Shown here: positions 53,299 through 62,525 of the stretch, one piece after another
Layout of the letters: every line of letters starts with the position of its first letter
How positions within the stretch are numbered: the stretch's first letter is position 1
Assembly: GCF_036227605.1 (NCBI RefSeq)
Contig: NZ_CP109487.1
Coordinates: 1,178,001-1,242,000 of the forward strand
Direction of reading: 5' to 3'
From: Streptomyces sp. NBC_01439
GTDB lineage: Bacteria; Actinomycetota; Actinomycetes; Streptomycetales; Streptomycetaceae
DNA length: 64,000 bases
Program-made: the position numbers and the translations under genes
The notes under the pieces: generated by a model
The model's database searches: none
What the model was told of the DNA's origin: nothing
What the model saw: the letters and a program-made list of their open reading frames with translations, nothing else

Positions 53299-54831
53299 TC
53301 AGCGCACTGCCGCACCGAGTGCGAGGAATCCGGCGACGGCCACCAACAGAGCACCCATCAGTGGTGCCATGAAGCGCAGGTACCGGTCGTAGCGGACCTT
53401 GGCAAGGGCGAGGCCTCCCATGACGACGGCCGAGGTGGGCGTAACGAGGTTCACCCATCCGGAAGCCGACTGGTACGCGGTCACCACCAGAGCCCGGCTC
53501 ACTCCGGCGAAGTCGGCCAGGGGGGCGAGGATGGGCATGGCGAGGGCCGCGTGGCCGGACGAGGAGGGGACGAAGAAGGCCAGCGGGAGGTTCACCGCGA
53601 ACATCAGTACGGCGAACACTCCGGAGGACGTGTCGGCCACCGCGCTCTGCAGGACGTCGAGGATGGTGTCGGTGACACTGGCGTTGTTCATGATCACCGT
53701 GACTCCCCGGGCCAGCATGACGATCAACGCCGCTCCGATGAAGTCCCCTGCGCCGGCGGTGACGGCGTTCACCGTTCCCTTCTCGCCCAGGCCGCCGACC
53801 AGCCCCACGGCGACCGCCGCAACGATGAACAGGGCGGCGAGTTCGGGGAAGTACCAGCCGAGGGTGGGCAGGAAGGTGACGTGCAGATCGGACCAGGGGA
53901 CGACGGCGAAGATCATGAAGAGGAACGTGGTCGCGAAGAGGCCCAGGACCGTGCGCTGGCGACTCGTGAGCTTCGCCGCTTCGCCACCCTCGGCCTTGAT
54001 GCGGAGGTCGTCCTCGGTGAGGGGTGTCAGCGACCGGGAGGGGTCCTCGGTGACGCGGCGGGCGTAGCGCACGACGTAAGCGGCTGCCAGGGCCGTCAGG
54101 CAGACCCACATCACCAGTCGCAGGACGATGCCGTCTCCCGTGCCGATGCCGGCGCTGTCGGAAGCCACTCCGGTGGCAAAGGGGTTGACGGTCGAGGCGA
54201 GGGTGCCGACCCCGGCTCCCACCATGACGACCGTCGCAGCGACCATGCGGTCGTAGCCCAGGCTCAGCATCAGGGGGATCATCAGCCCGTAGAAGCCTAG
54301 GGTTTCCTCGGCCATGCCGTACGTGGTCCCGCCGAGGGAGAACACCGTCAGCAGGACCACCAGCAGCAGGGTCCTGCGGTGGTGCAGACGCTGCGCGAGG
54401 CGCGCCACTCCCGTCGTGAGTGCCCCGGTGCGCATCGTGACGGTGATGAACGCGCCCACGGCCAGTATGAAGAGGAACACGCCCGCCGCGCCCGCGAAGG
54501 AGCCGGTGCCGCCAGGTGCGGTGAGGCCGGTCCCGGCGTCGGTGACGCCGTACAGACCGTTGACCGGGGCGAGGAACAGGTCTTTGAGCCGCTCCCAGAA
54601 TCCGGTGGTCAGTTCTACGGAGTGGTAGGTGCCCGGTACGGGGCTGCCGTCCTTGGTGTCGTAGCGGCCGGCGGGGATGACGAACGTCAGGGCCCAGACT
54701 GCGACGGTGACGACGATCAGGACGGTGAAGGCGGACGGGAACCGAAGCCGCCGCCGTGGGGCGTCGGGCGCGCTGGAGTCCGTTCTGGCTCTGGCCGGCT
54801 GTGGGGATGCGGGTGCGCTCTGCAGAGTCAT
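53299..54831 (-). CDS. YfcC-family transporter, probable arginine/ornithine antiporter
   Basis: A 510-residue membrane protein with about 12 hydrophobic helices, starting after a Pro/Arg-rich tail at FPSAFTVLIVVTVAVWALTF. GGTTYGMAEETLGFYGLMIP, the VNPFATGVAS loop and FVPSSSGHAALAMPILAPLA are characteristic of the YfcC/C4-dicarboxylate-like family. Members replace ArcD in several arginine deiminase operons. The ATG at 54831 overlaps the carbamate kinase stop (ATGA), which ties it to the pathway. Exchange of arginine for ornithine is the expected role; the substrate is inferred from context. Confidence 0.85.
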   Translation of the reverse strand: MTLQSAPASPQPARARTDSSAPDAPRRRLRFPSAFTVLIVVTVAVWALTFVIPAGRYDTKDGSPVPGTYHSVELTTGFWERLKDLFLAPVNGLYGVTDAGTGLTAPGGTGSFAGAAGVFLFILAVGAFITVTMRTGALTTGVARLAQRLHHRRTLLLVVLLTVFSLGGTTYGMAEETLGFYGLMIPLMLSLGYDRMVAATVVMVGAGVGTLASTVNPFATGVASDSAGIGTGDGIVLRLVMWVCLTALAAAYVVRYARRVTEDPSRSLTPLTEDDLRIKAEGGEAAKLTSRQRTVLGLFATTFLFMIFAVVPWSDLHVTFLPTLGWYFPELAALFIVAAVAVGLVGGLGEKGTVNAVTAGAGDFIGAALIVMLARGVTVIMNNASVTDTILDVLQSAVADTSSGVFAVLMFAVNLPLAFFVPSSSGHAALAMPILAPLADFAGVSRALVVTAYQSASGWVNLVTPTSAVVMGGLALAKVRYDRYLRFMAPLMGALLVAVAGFLALGAAVR

Positions 54832-55781
54832 GTCAGGTCCTGTGTTCCGTCGTGGCGGGCTTCGCGGTAGCTGCCGCTGGGTGTGACGACGGTGCCGGCG
54901 GCTCCGTCGAGGATGGCTCGGGCGTCTTCGAGAGCGCCGATGGCCGCCATTCCGCCGGTGAGCTCGACGAACCGGCACACGGCGTCGACCTTGGGTCCCA
55001 TGGATCCGGCGGGGAACTGCTGGGCTCTCAGAACTGCGGGTGTGGTCCGTCCGATGGGCTCGGCGCCGGGGGTGCCGTAGCCGAGCGAGACGTGGGGAAC
55101 GTCCGTGAGGAGCAGGAGCGCGTCGGCGTCGAGCGCCTCGGCCAGGAGGGCGGCGGTGAGGTCCTTGTCCACCACGGCTTCGACGCCGGTCAGCTGCCCT
55201 TGTTCGTCTCGGATCACCGGTACGCCGCCGCCTCCTGCGCACACGGCCACCGCTCCCGAGTTGAGCAGCAGCCGGATGAGCCGTGTTTCCACGACGCGTT
55301 GTGGACGGGGGGACGGTACGACGCGTCGCCAGTGGGCACCGTCCTGCTTGACCGTCCAGCCGCGTTCGGCGGCCAGTCGCTCCGCTTCGGTCCGGTCGTA
55401 GACCGGGCCCACGAATTTGGCCGGGTCGGTGAAGGCGGGGTCGGCCGCGGAGACGAGGGTCTGGTTGAGCAGGGCGCAGACCTGCCGTTCGGGCAGGGCG
55501 TTCTGCAGGGACTGGAGCAGCCAGTAGCCGATCATGCCCTGGGTCTCCGCGCCGAGGACGTCGAAGGGGTAGGGGCTGCTCAGGGAGCGGTCGGCGGCGC
55601 TCTGGAGAGCGAGCACGCCGACCTGAGGTCCGTTGCCGTGGGTGATGACGAGTTCGTGCTCGTGCGCGAGGGGGGCGAGCGCGGACACAGCAGCGCGGAT
55701 ATTGGCGAGCTGTACGGCGGCGTCCGGCCGCTCCTCGCGGCGGAGCAGGGCGTTGCCGCCCAATGCGACGACTACACGCAT
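54828..55781 (-). CDS. arcC: Carbamate kinase
   Basis: A 317-residue carbamate kinase, last enzyme of the arginine deiminase route: carbamoyl phosphate plus ADP gives ATP, ammonia and CO2. The amino-acid-kinase start is MRVVVALGGNALLRREE. Conserved blocks include THGNGPQVGVLALQ, AGGGGVPVI, VDKDLTAALLAEAL and FPAGSMGPKVDA. The gene starts 33 bases after the ornithine carbamoyltransferase stop and overlaps the transporter gene. Confidence 0.96.
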   Translation of the reverse strand: MRVVVALGGNALLRREERPDAAVQLANIRAAVSALAPLAHEHELVITHGNGPQVGVLALQSAADRSLSSPYPFDVLGAETQGMIGYWLLQSLQNALPERQVCALLNQTLVSAADPAFTDPAKFVGPVYDRTEAERLAAERGWTVKQDGAHWRRVVPSPRPQRVVETRLIRLLLNSGAVAVCAGGGGVPVIRDEQGQLTGVEAVVDKDLTAALLAEALDADALLLLTDVPHVSLGYGTPGAEPIGRTTPAVLRAQQFPAGSMGPKVDAVCRFVELTGGMAAIGALEDARAILDGAAGTVVTPSGSYREARHDGTQDLT

Positions 55782-55814
55782 GACGTGTTCTCCGGAGGTC
55801 GAGGGGATGCCGGT

Positions 55815-56816
55815 TCAGTCGCCGAGGGTGGCGACGAGGACGGCCTTGATGGTGTGGAGCCGGTTCTCGGCCTGGTCGAACACGATGGAGTGCGAGGACT
55901 CGAACACCTCGTCGGTGACCTCCAGTGCGGTCATGCCGGTCCGCGCAGCGATCTTGGCGCCGACGGTGGTGTCGCTGTTGTGGAAGGCCGGAAGGCAGTG
56001 CATGAACTTGACCGCCGGGTTGCCCGTCGCCTCCAGGGTCTTCGCTGTCACCTGGTACGGCTTGAGCAGGGCTATGCGCTCGTCCCACATCTCCGGCGGC
56101 TCTCCCATGGAGAGCCATACGTCGGTGTAGACGAAGTCGACGCCGGCCACGCCTTCGGTCACGTCCTCGGTCAGGGTGATGCGCGCACCGCTGACGGCCG
56201 CCGCCCGCCGCGCGTGGTCGACGACGTCGGAGGCGTTGTGCAGGGATCGCGGGCCGACCATGCGTACGTCCATGCCGAGCATCGCCGCGACGATCAGCAG
56301 GGAATTGCCGACGTTGTTCCTGGCGTCGCCCAGGTAGGCGAAGGACACCTGGTTCAGCGGTTTGTCGGTGTGCTCCCACATGGTGAGCACGTCGGCGAGC
56401 GACTGGGTGGGGTGCCACTGGTCCGTCAGGCCGTTCCAGACCGGAACGCCGGCGTGCTGGGCCAGCTCCTCCACCAGGCGCTGGTCGCTGCCCCGGTATT
56501 CGATCCCGTCGTAGTAGCGGCCGAGGACGCGTGCGGTGTCCTTGATGGACTCCTTGTGCCCGAGCTGGGAGCCGGCCGGGTCGAGGTAGGTCACGTGCGC
56601 GCCCTGCTGGTGCGCGGCCACTTCGAAGGCGCATCGGGTCCTCGTCGACGTCTTCTCGAAGATGACGGCGATGTTTTTGCCGCGCAGCCGCTGCTCCTCG
56701 CGTCCCTCGCGGCGGGCCGTCTTGATGGAGGCGGAGAGTTCCAGCAGGTGGCGGAACTCCTCGGGAGTGAAGTCGAGTTCCTTGACGAACGGGCGCTGGT
56801 GCAGGTCGTCGTGCAT
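55815..56816 (-). CDS. arcB: Ornithine carbamoyltransferase (catabolic)
   Basis: A 333-residue ornithine carbamoyltransferase. The carbamoyl phosphate site is [15 protein letters not shown]; further blocks are [12 protein letters not shown] and the ornithine-site [11 protein letters not shown]. In this operon it should run in the catabolic direction, phosphorolysing citrulline to ornithine and carbamoyl phosphate. The start [17 protein letters not shown] gives the family length. It lies 73 bases after the arginine deiminase stop. Confidence 0.96.
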   Translation of the reverse strand: MHDDLHQRPFVKELDFTPEEFRHLLELSASIKTARREGREEQRLRGKNIAVIFEKTSTRTRCAFEVAAHQQGAHVTYLDPAGSQLGHKESIKDTARVLGRYYDGIEYRGSDQRLVEELAQHAGVPVWNGLTDQWHPTQSLADVLTMWEHTDKPLNQVSFAYLGDARNNVGNSLLIVAAMLGMDVRMVGPRSLHNASDVVDHARRAAAVSGARITLTEDVTEGVAGVDFVYTDVWLSMGEPPEMWDERIALLKPYQVTAKTLEATGNPAVKFMHCLPAFHNSDTTVGAKIAARTGMTALEVTDEVFESSHSIVFDQAENRLHTIKAVLVATLGD

Positions 56817-56889
56817 GGCGGGCTCCTTGATGTGTACGGGGTGTGTGCGGCGGGCGGATGACGGGGACGCGGGGGCGCGGGAGGGGTGG

Positions 56890-58113
56890 TCAGGCGGCCT
56901 CGCGCTCGATGGGACAGGTCATGCACCGCGGGCCGCCACGGCCCCGGCCGAGTTCGCTGCCTCGAACGGTGATCACCTCGATACCGCTCTTGCGCAGGTG
57001 GGTGTTGGTGGTCACGTTGCGCTCGTAGGCGACGACCACGCCGGGTTCCACGGCCAGCACGTTGCAGCCGTCGTCCCACTGCTCCCGCTCGGCGGACCGC
57101 AGGTCCTGGCTCGGGGTGAGGACGTTGATGGACGGCAGACCCAGCGCGTCGGCGATGGCCCGGTCCATGTCCTCGGGGGCGTGGTCGGTGACCCTCAGCC
57201 CCTCCCCGCCGGTCCCGGGTTCGATCGTGGAGGAAGGCAGCATGCCGAGGCCGGCGTATCGGGTGAAGGTGTCGCCGCTGACCATCGTCATGACCGTGTC
57301 GAGGTGCATGAAGCTGCGGCTCTTCGGCAGGCTGACGGCCACGACCCGCTGGGCGGAACCCGCCCCGAACATGCGCAGGGCGAGATTCTCCACGGCCTGA
57401 GGCGTGGTGCGCTCGCTCATGCCGACGAGCACCGCGCCGTTGCCGATGACCAGGACGTCGCCGCCCTCGATGGTGGCGGGATAGGCCGCCTGTCCGTCGG
57501 ACCACCGGTGGAACTCCCCCTTCGCGAAAAGGGGGTGGTGCTGGTAGAGGGCTTCGAAGTGAACCGTTTCACGGCGGCGTGCCCGTTTGTTCATCGGGTT
57601 GACGCTCACGCCGTCGTACACCCAGCACGAGGTGTCGCGGGTGAACAGATGGTTGGGCAGCGGCGCTAGGAGGAAGTCGTCGGGCGCCATGGCGTGCAGT
57701 CGTACGCTCGGTATCGGGCCCGTACGCTCGAGCAGTTCCGCCTTGGTGACGCCGCCGATGAGGCAGGCGGTCAGGGCGGCCGGCTCCAGGGAGTCGAAGT
57801 GCGTGCGGAGCCGGTCGGTGCCGAGGATGCCGAACTCGCGTTCGTCGAAGACCCGGTCCAGCACGAGCTGCCGTGCCTCGATGCCGTCCAACGTCTCGGT
57901 GAGCAGGTCGGCGAGGAGGTGCACGCGCACTCCGCGGTCCCGCAGGACATCGGCGAACGCGTCGTGCTCGTCGCGGGCGCGCTTGGCCCACAGCACGTCG
58001 TCGAAGAGGAGCTCGTCCTTGTTGGTGGGTGTGAGGCGTGTCATTTCACGGTCGGGGCGGTGCAGGATGACCTGCCGCAGCCGGCCGGTCTCGGAGTCGA
58101 CGTGAAACGTCAT
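56890..58113 (-). CDS. arcA: Arginine deiminase
   Basis: A 407-residue arginine deiminase that converts arginine to citrulline and ammonia. The catalytic Cys is in the C-terminal [10 protein letters not shown]. Acidic and His residues are in [21 protein letters not shown] and [16 protein letters not shown] precedes the ATG at 58113. It heads a four-gene leftward operon (arcA-arcB-arcC-antiporter) that can make ATP without respiration. A DevR-like box lies about 200 bases upstream. Confidence 0.96.
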   Translation of the reverse strand: MTFHVDSETGRLRQVILHRPDREMTRLTPTNKDELLFDDVLWAKRARDEHDAFADVLRDRGVRVHLLADLLTETLDGIEARQLVLDRVFDEREFGILGTDRLRTHFDSLEPAALTACLIGGVTKAELLERTGPIPSVRLHAMAPDDFLLAPLPNHLFTRDTSCWVYDGVSVNPMNKRARRRETVHFEALYQHHPLFAKGEFHRWSDGQAAYPATIEGGDVLVIGNGAVLVGMSERTTPQAVENLALRMFGAGSAQRVVAVSLPKSRSFMHLDTVMTMVSGDTFTRYAGLGMLPSSTIEPGTGGEGLRVTDHAPEDMDRAIADALGLPSINVLTPSQDLRSAEREQWDDGCNVLAVEPGVVVAYERNVTTNTHLRKSGIEVITVRGSELGRGRGGPRCMTCPIEREAA

Positions 58114-58844
58114 GGGGTCCCCCGGAGGTGAGACGGAAGGTGCGCTCGACGGGCGCCGTAATGGGATGTGCGCCCGGCCGGGCGTCCTCTGGGGGCGCCT
58201 CGGGGAGCACTTGAACTCTGTCACTTGCGCCCCCTCATGCCCGGCGGCAACAGTCCCTGGTGGCGGGCCGGTCGGCACTCTCCGGGAGGACCTGTTCGGT
58301 CGCTTCGCAGGGCCCTTCGGCCCTGTATGGCGACGGTCGGGAAACGAACGCGGCGGGGACGAGGGACACCCGCGGTCAGAGGTCTGCGTGCCTCGCAAGG
58401 GCCACGGGCGGCCGGCAGGGGTCCCGCGCGGCATACATGGCGGCGCCCCAGAACGCGCCACTCGGTGACGGGCACGTACAGCGGCGGACCTCCACGACCG
58501 CCCCGCCAAACCGCTCTACGACGACACAGACGTCGAGAACACACTGAGGGTCTGCGCGAATGTCGGAATCGGCAGCGAGATCCGGTCTTCTTGCAGTTAA
58601 GTGACCATCCAGCCGCTACATCGTTAGGCCATTCGTGCGGGAGCTGGAACGGAATTTGATAACTGCGGCCGAGGAACCCATCAAGCCTAGCTCGAGGGCC
58701 CGCCCGGCAAGGGCTAGGAACTCCCAGTCCGCTGCCGTCCGCCACGACATATCACCAGTCACCAGGAATCCACCCTCGAAATTCCAGGGCGCGTATGCAA
58801 GCGCCGTCACCGTTGCGCAAGGTCCCGACACATGGAGAGGCCTC
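58114..58844. other. Intergenic region between arcA and the BRCT-nuclease gene
   Basis: No gene is firmly supported in this 731-base stretch. The left part is normal GC-rich promoter DNA with a DevR-like box. From about 58560 GC content drops and codon-like bias disappears, suggesting the edge of foreign DNA that includes the next gene. Confidence 0.45.
58310..58324. promoter_or_regulatory. DevR/DosR-like box upstream of arcA
   Basis: GGGCCCTTCGGCCCT, 197-211 bases before the arcA start. With the base before it, it contains the exact reverse complement of the site at 27631-27645. A partial second element, AGGACCTGTTCGGTCG, starts near 58287. Confidence 0.58.
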
Positions 58845-59684
58845 ATGGACGTCAAACCCTGCGACGGCTGGGTTCATAATTTGAGCGAGCAAACCCTCTG
58901 CTTCACCGGCAAAGTCCTCATGGATGGCGAATGGGTCATTCGAAAGGACTGCGAGGAGATGATCCAGCAGTTCGGTGCTAATTCCAAGCCGGACTTCTCC
59001 CGAAAGATCACCGTCGTCGTCCACGGTGATCTCGCCAGTCAGCTCGTAACCGACTCGCACCGGGAGTACAGCAAGAAACTGGTCCTCGCCGCACGGGAAC
59101 GCGAACAAGGACATCACGTATGCGTGGTGGATGGGAACGGATTCGTCGACTTGATCGATGGAAATCCCGCGCCCTGCCGAGAGCTGCAACGGGCTCAGGG
59201 CGCGGACGGCGGCGTCTTCGTCCTCGCCCGCTCCGGAGACGGGATCTTGGGCGGCCCCCTTCATCGACGCAAGGTCGGGCAGCACGGAACCGGAGCCCTG
59301 TCGCTCGACCTCGATCACCTCGACAGGGGCACCAGGGCTCACGAGGCAACCATCGCCGCACTCATCGAGCACCTGGCCTACCAGCAGGTCGAGGTACGCG
59401 GGCACGCACGCAATGCCCCACGATTCGACGCCGGCTGGTCACGTGGCGATGACATCTTCATCGCCGAGGTCAAGAGCTTGACCGGCGCGAGTGAGGATCA
59501 GCAGATTCGCCTGGGGATCGGGCAAGTCCTCGACTACACGCACCAACTACAGCTCGGGCGCACCGACATTCGGGTATGCCCCGTCCTGGCCCTGGAGAAG
59601 CGGCCAACTGAACCGAGGTGGACCTCGCTCACGGAAGCCAACGGAATCCTTCTCACATGGGCTCCCGTCTTCGCAGGATGCTGA
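58845..59684 (+). CDS. BRCT domain fused to a PD-(D/E)XK-like nuclease domain
   Basis: A 279-residue protein. Residues about 12-110 look like a BRCT domain: QTLCFTGKVLMDGEWVIRKD, GANSKPDFSRKITVVVHGD and HVCVVDGNGFVDLI. Residues about 165-270 look like a restriction-endonuclease fold, with Asp195 (PRFDAGW), Glu208-x-Lys210 (IFIAEVKSL) and Gln227 (GIGQVLDYTHQL). It may act at DNA ends or in defence, but neither role is shown. GGAGAGG lies before the ATG at 58845. Its GC content is lower than its neighbours, and it stands alone inside the dormancy island. Confidence 0.72.
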   Translation: MDVKPCDGWVHNLSEQTLCFTGKVLMDGEWVIRKDCEEMIQQFGANSKPDFSRKITVVVHGDLASQLVTDSHREYSKKLVLAAREREQGHHVCVVDGNGFVDLIDGNPAPCRELQRAQGADGGVFVLARSGDGILGGPLHRRKVGQHGTGALSLDLDHLDRGTRAHEATIAALIEHLAYQQVEVRGHARNAPRFDAGWSRGDDIFIAEVKSLTGASEDQQIRLGIGQVLDYTHQLQLGRTDIRVCPVLALEKRPTEPRWTSLTEANGILLTWAPVFAGC

Positions 59685-59831
59685 GCCAAAGACTTCACCC
59701 CGCCATGGGCAGCCGCCCCCGGCGCACGGCGGCAGACGATCCCATCGAACACCCGAACCGCCCGGACCGCATTCCGCCGACTCAGTCACCAGCAGGGGCC
59801 GGGCGGCATTTTTCGGGGCGGCAGGTCCTGC

Positions 59832-61532
59832 TCATTCCGCCGCGAACCCTGCCCCGCGGCCCCATGCCCGATAGGCCTCCAGAGCCGTGGGCAGGGTCGG
59901 GTAGATGCGGTCGGCGCCCACCGAGGCGGTCAGGCCGTAAGCGTCCAGGTCCTCGCGGAGTTCCTGTTTGACCCTGGCCAGGGCGAGGACGATGCCGCGG
60001 TCCTCGAGTTCCTGGCGGAGTGTCTCCACGGCGTCCAGCGCTGTGATGTCCACCTCCACGTTCGCCTCGGTGTTGAGGACGAACCAGCGCGTCGGAGACC
60101 GCTGCTCGTCGACCGCTGCCAGGGCACGGCGGCGGAAGTTCTCCGCGTTGGCGAAGAACAGCGGCGAGTCATAACGGTAGATCAGCAGCCCCGGAACCGT
60201 CCGCGCCGTCGGGTAGTCGTCCACGTCGTGCATGCCGGCGAGCCCGGGCACCATGCCTTCCACGGCGTCGTGCGGGCGGGCCACACGGGCCAGCAACTCG
60301 ACCACGGACAGGATCACGGCGACGAGCACGCCGTACAGGATGCCGAGGGCCAGAACACCCAGGAGGCATCCGAGCGCCAGCAGCAGCTCGCGCCGGCGGA
60401 AGGCCGCGAGACGCCGGAACTCGCCCACTTCGACGAGGCGGACGGCGGCGTAGACCACGATGGCGCCGAGGACGGCGCTCGGAGTGTGAGCCAGGAGCGG
60501 CCCCAGGAAGAGGAGGACCATCAGTACCGCGAGTGCGGCGAACAGGGAGTAGGCCTGGCTCCGTGCCTTCGCCGACTGGGCCAGCGCGGTGCGGCTGGCG
60601 CTGCTGCTGACGGGGAACCCGTGCATGAGGCCCGCCCCCAGGTTCGCCGCCCCCAGGGCGAGCAGCTCACGGTTGGGGTCGAGCGGAAGCGGGTCGCCCC
60701 GGTCGGCGAAGGCCCGGGCGGTGAGGATCACGTCCGAGTAGCCGACGAGAAGGACGCCCAGCGCCGGGATCACCAGCTGCGGAAGGTCGCCGGGGGTCGG
60801 CAGCGCGGGCACGGGCAGCCCGGAGGGTACGGATCCGATCACGGCGATCCCGTACCGCTCGTCCAGCCCGAATGCCGCCACCAGGGCGGTGACGGCGACA
60901 AGGGCGAGCAGGGGACGCGGAACCGTCCGCCAGTACCTCGGCGCCACCAGGAGCAGGACGAGCACAGCGGCGGCCAGGACGACGGTCGGCCAGTGAACGT
61001 CCGAGACGTTGAGGGCGAAGGTGTACAGCTGTGAGAAGAAGCCGGAGCCGGTGGCTCGTACTCCGGTGAGCCGGGGCAGCTGGTCGACGATCATGATCAG
61101 GGCGACACCGGCGAGGTAGCCGACGAGCACGGGCCGTGAGAGCAGGTCGGCGAGGAACCCGAGGCGCACGGCCCAGGCCGCCAGCGACACCAGGCCGACG
61201 ACCACGGCGAGGGCCGCCGCGAGAACCGCGTACCGGCCCGGGTCCCCTCCTGCGAGCGGCCCCACGGCGACGGCCGTCATCAGCGCGGTGGTCGACTCGG
61301 GTCCCACCGACAGCAGCCGTGAGGAACCGATCAGGGCGTAGAAGACCATGGCCGGCAGCACGGCCCAGAGCCCCACGACCGGTGGCAGCCCGGCCACCCC
61401 CGCATAAGCCATGGCCTGGGGCACCAGATATGCGGCAACGGTGATGCCGGCCAGTGCGTCCCGGCCGAGCCATGCCTGGCGGTACCCCCGGAGTCCGAGA
61501 GGCAGCAGGGACGGCTTTCCACGTGCGGACAT
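59832..61532 (-). CDS. SulP-family anion transporter with STAS domain
   Basis: A 566-residue SulP transporter. About 10-12 membrane helices start at AGITVAAYLVPQAMAYAGVA, the SulP signature, and include GLMHGFPVSSSASRTALAQS. A cytoplasmic C-terminal STAS domain follows from about 430 (VPGLLIYRYDSPLFFANAEN, FVLNTEANVEVDITALDAVE). Substrates of the family are sulfate, bicarbonate or dicarboxylates; none is indicated here. GAGGAG precedes the ATG at 61532. It follows PPK2 by 54 bases and is probably cotranscribed. Confidence 0.93.
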   Translation of the reverse strand: MSARGKPSLLPLGLRGYRQAWLGRDALAGITVAAYLVPQAMAYAGVAGLPPVVGLWAVLPAMVFYALIGSSRLLSVGPESTTALMTAVAVGPLAGGDPGRYAVLAAALAVVVGLVSLAAWAVRLGFLADLLSRPVLVGYLAGVALIMIVDQLPRLTGVRATGSGFFSQLYTFALNVSDVHWPTVVLAAAVLVLLLVAPRYWRTVPRPLLALVAVTALVAAFGLDERYGIAVIGSVPSGLPVPALPTPGDLPQLVIPALGVLLVGYSDVILTARAFADRGDPLPLDPNRELLALGAANLGAGLMHGFPVSSSASRTALAQSAKARSQAYSLFAALAVLMVLLFLGPLLAHTPSAVLGAIVVYAAVRLVEVGEFRRLAAFRRRELLLALGCLLGVLALGILYGVLVAVILSVVELLARVARPHDAVEGMVPGLAGMHDVDDYPTARTVPGLLIYRYDSPLFFANAENFRRRALAAVDEQRSPTRWFVLNTEANVEVDITALDAVETLRQELEDRGIVLALARVKQELREDLDAYGLTASVGADRIYPTLPTALEAYRAWGRGAGFAAE

Positions 61533-61586
61533 CGCGCTCCTCGCTGACGGTGCACTCGGCAACTCCGCGTCGGCATCCGCCGCCCT

Positions 61587-62381
61587 TCAGCCCTTGCCGA
61601 GCGTGGACGCATGGTCGGGGACGGCGTTCTGCAGGTCCTTGGGAGGACGCTGGTATCCGGTGGAAGGAGGACGGGGCGGCAGGGTGAGTGAAGGCAGGGC
61701 CACGTCCGCGTAGGGAAGCGAGGACAGCAGGTGGGCGATCATGTTGAGTCTCGCGCTGCGCTTGTCGTCGCTCTCGACCACGTACCAGGGGGCGTCCGCC
61801 GTGTCGGTGTGGACGAGCATTTCGTCCTTGGCCCGCGAGTAGGCCTCCCAGCGCGTGAGGGACTCCAGGTCCATCGGGGAGAGCTTCCAGCGCCGCAGCG
61901 GGTCCTTCGCCCGGGCGCGGAACCGCTCCTCCTGCACTGCGTCGCTGACGGAGAACCAGTACTTGCGGAGCAGGATCCCGTCTTCGACGAGCATGCGCTC
62001 GAAGAGCGGACACTGACGCAGGAAGAGCCGGTGTTCCGCCGGTGTGCAGAAGCCCATGACGTGCTCGACTCCGGCGCGGTTGTACCAGCTGCGGTCGAAC
62101 ACGACGATCTCACCGGCGGCGGGCAGGTGCTCGACGTAGCGCTGGAAGTACCACTGGCTGCGCTCCCGCTCCGTCGGCGTGGGCAGGGCCGCGATGCGTG
62201 CGACACGGGGGTTGAGGTGCTCCGTGACACGCTTGATCGTTCCTCCCTTGCCCGCCGCGTCGCGGCCCTCGAAGACGACCACGAGCCGAGCGCCCTCCGC
62301 ACGCACCCACTCCTGGAGTTTGATCAGCTCCGTCTGGAGCCGCAGCAGCTCGTCCTCGTAGACCGCCTTCTTCAGGCCCAT
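61587..62381 (-). CDS. ppk2: Polyphosphate kinase 2
   Basis: A 264-residue class I PPK2. Walker A is EGRDAAGKGGTIKRVTEHLN, Walker B is VVFDRSWYNRAGVEHVMGFC, and the lid and C-terminal part contain RRWKLSPMDLESLTRWEAYS. Such enzymes phosphorylate nucleoside diphosphates with polyphosphate, a way to remake ATP or GTP when respiration stops. It lies divergent from the DevS-like kinase across 144 bases, supporting membership of the dormancy programme. Confidence 0.95.
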   Translation of the reverse strand: MGLKKAVYEDELLRLQTELIKLQEWVRAEGARLVVVFEGRDAAGKGGTIKRVTEHLNPRVARIAALPTPTERERSQWYFQRYVEHLPAAGEIVVFDRSWYNRAGVEHVMGFCTPAEHRLFLRQCPLFERMLVEDGILLRKYWFSVSDAVQEERFRARAKDPLRRWKLSPMDLESLTRWEAYSRAKDEMLVHTDTADAPWYVVESDDKRSARLNMIAHLLSSLPYADVALPSLTLPPRPPSTGYQRPPKDLQNAVPDHASTLGKG

Positions 62382-62525
62382 GGCGCATCCTCCCCGTCGT
62401 CGTCCGGCGCTTCGGTCACGTCAGTCTCGGCTGGCATCCGCGCGCAACGATGCCCATCGGGCCCGGGCGTGTCGATACGCTGACCGTGGATCGGGCAACC
62501 GAGCGAGCCGTCGGAGGGGAAGCAC

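Noticed and set aside
58635..58844. A 70-residue N-terminal extension of the BRCT-nuclease
   Set aside because: It is low in codon bias, with no domain character; the ATG at 58845 has a good GGAGAGG site.
58616..58855. A 79-codon minus-strand frame ending MGSSAAVIKFRSSSRTNG
   Set aside because: The sequence is protein-like in places, but it has no strong ribosome site, overlaps the BRCT-nuclease gene start and matches no family I know. It remains a weak possibility.
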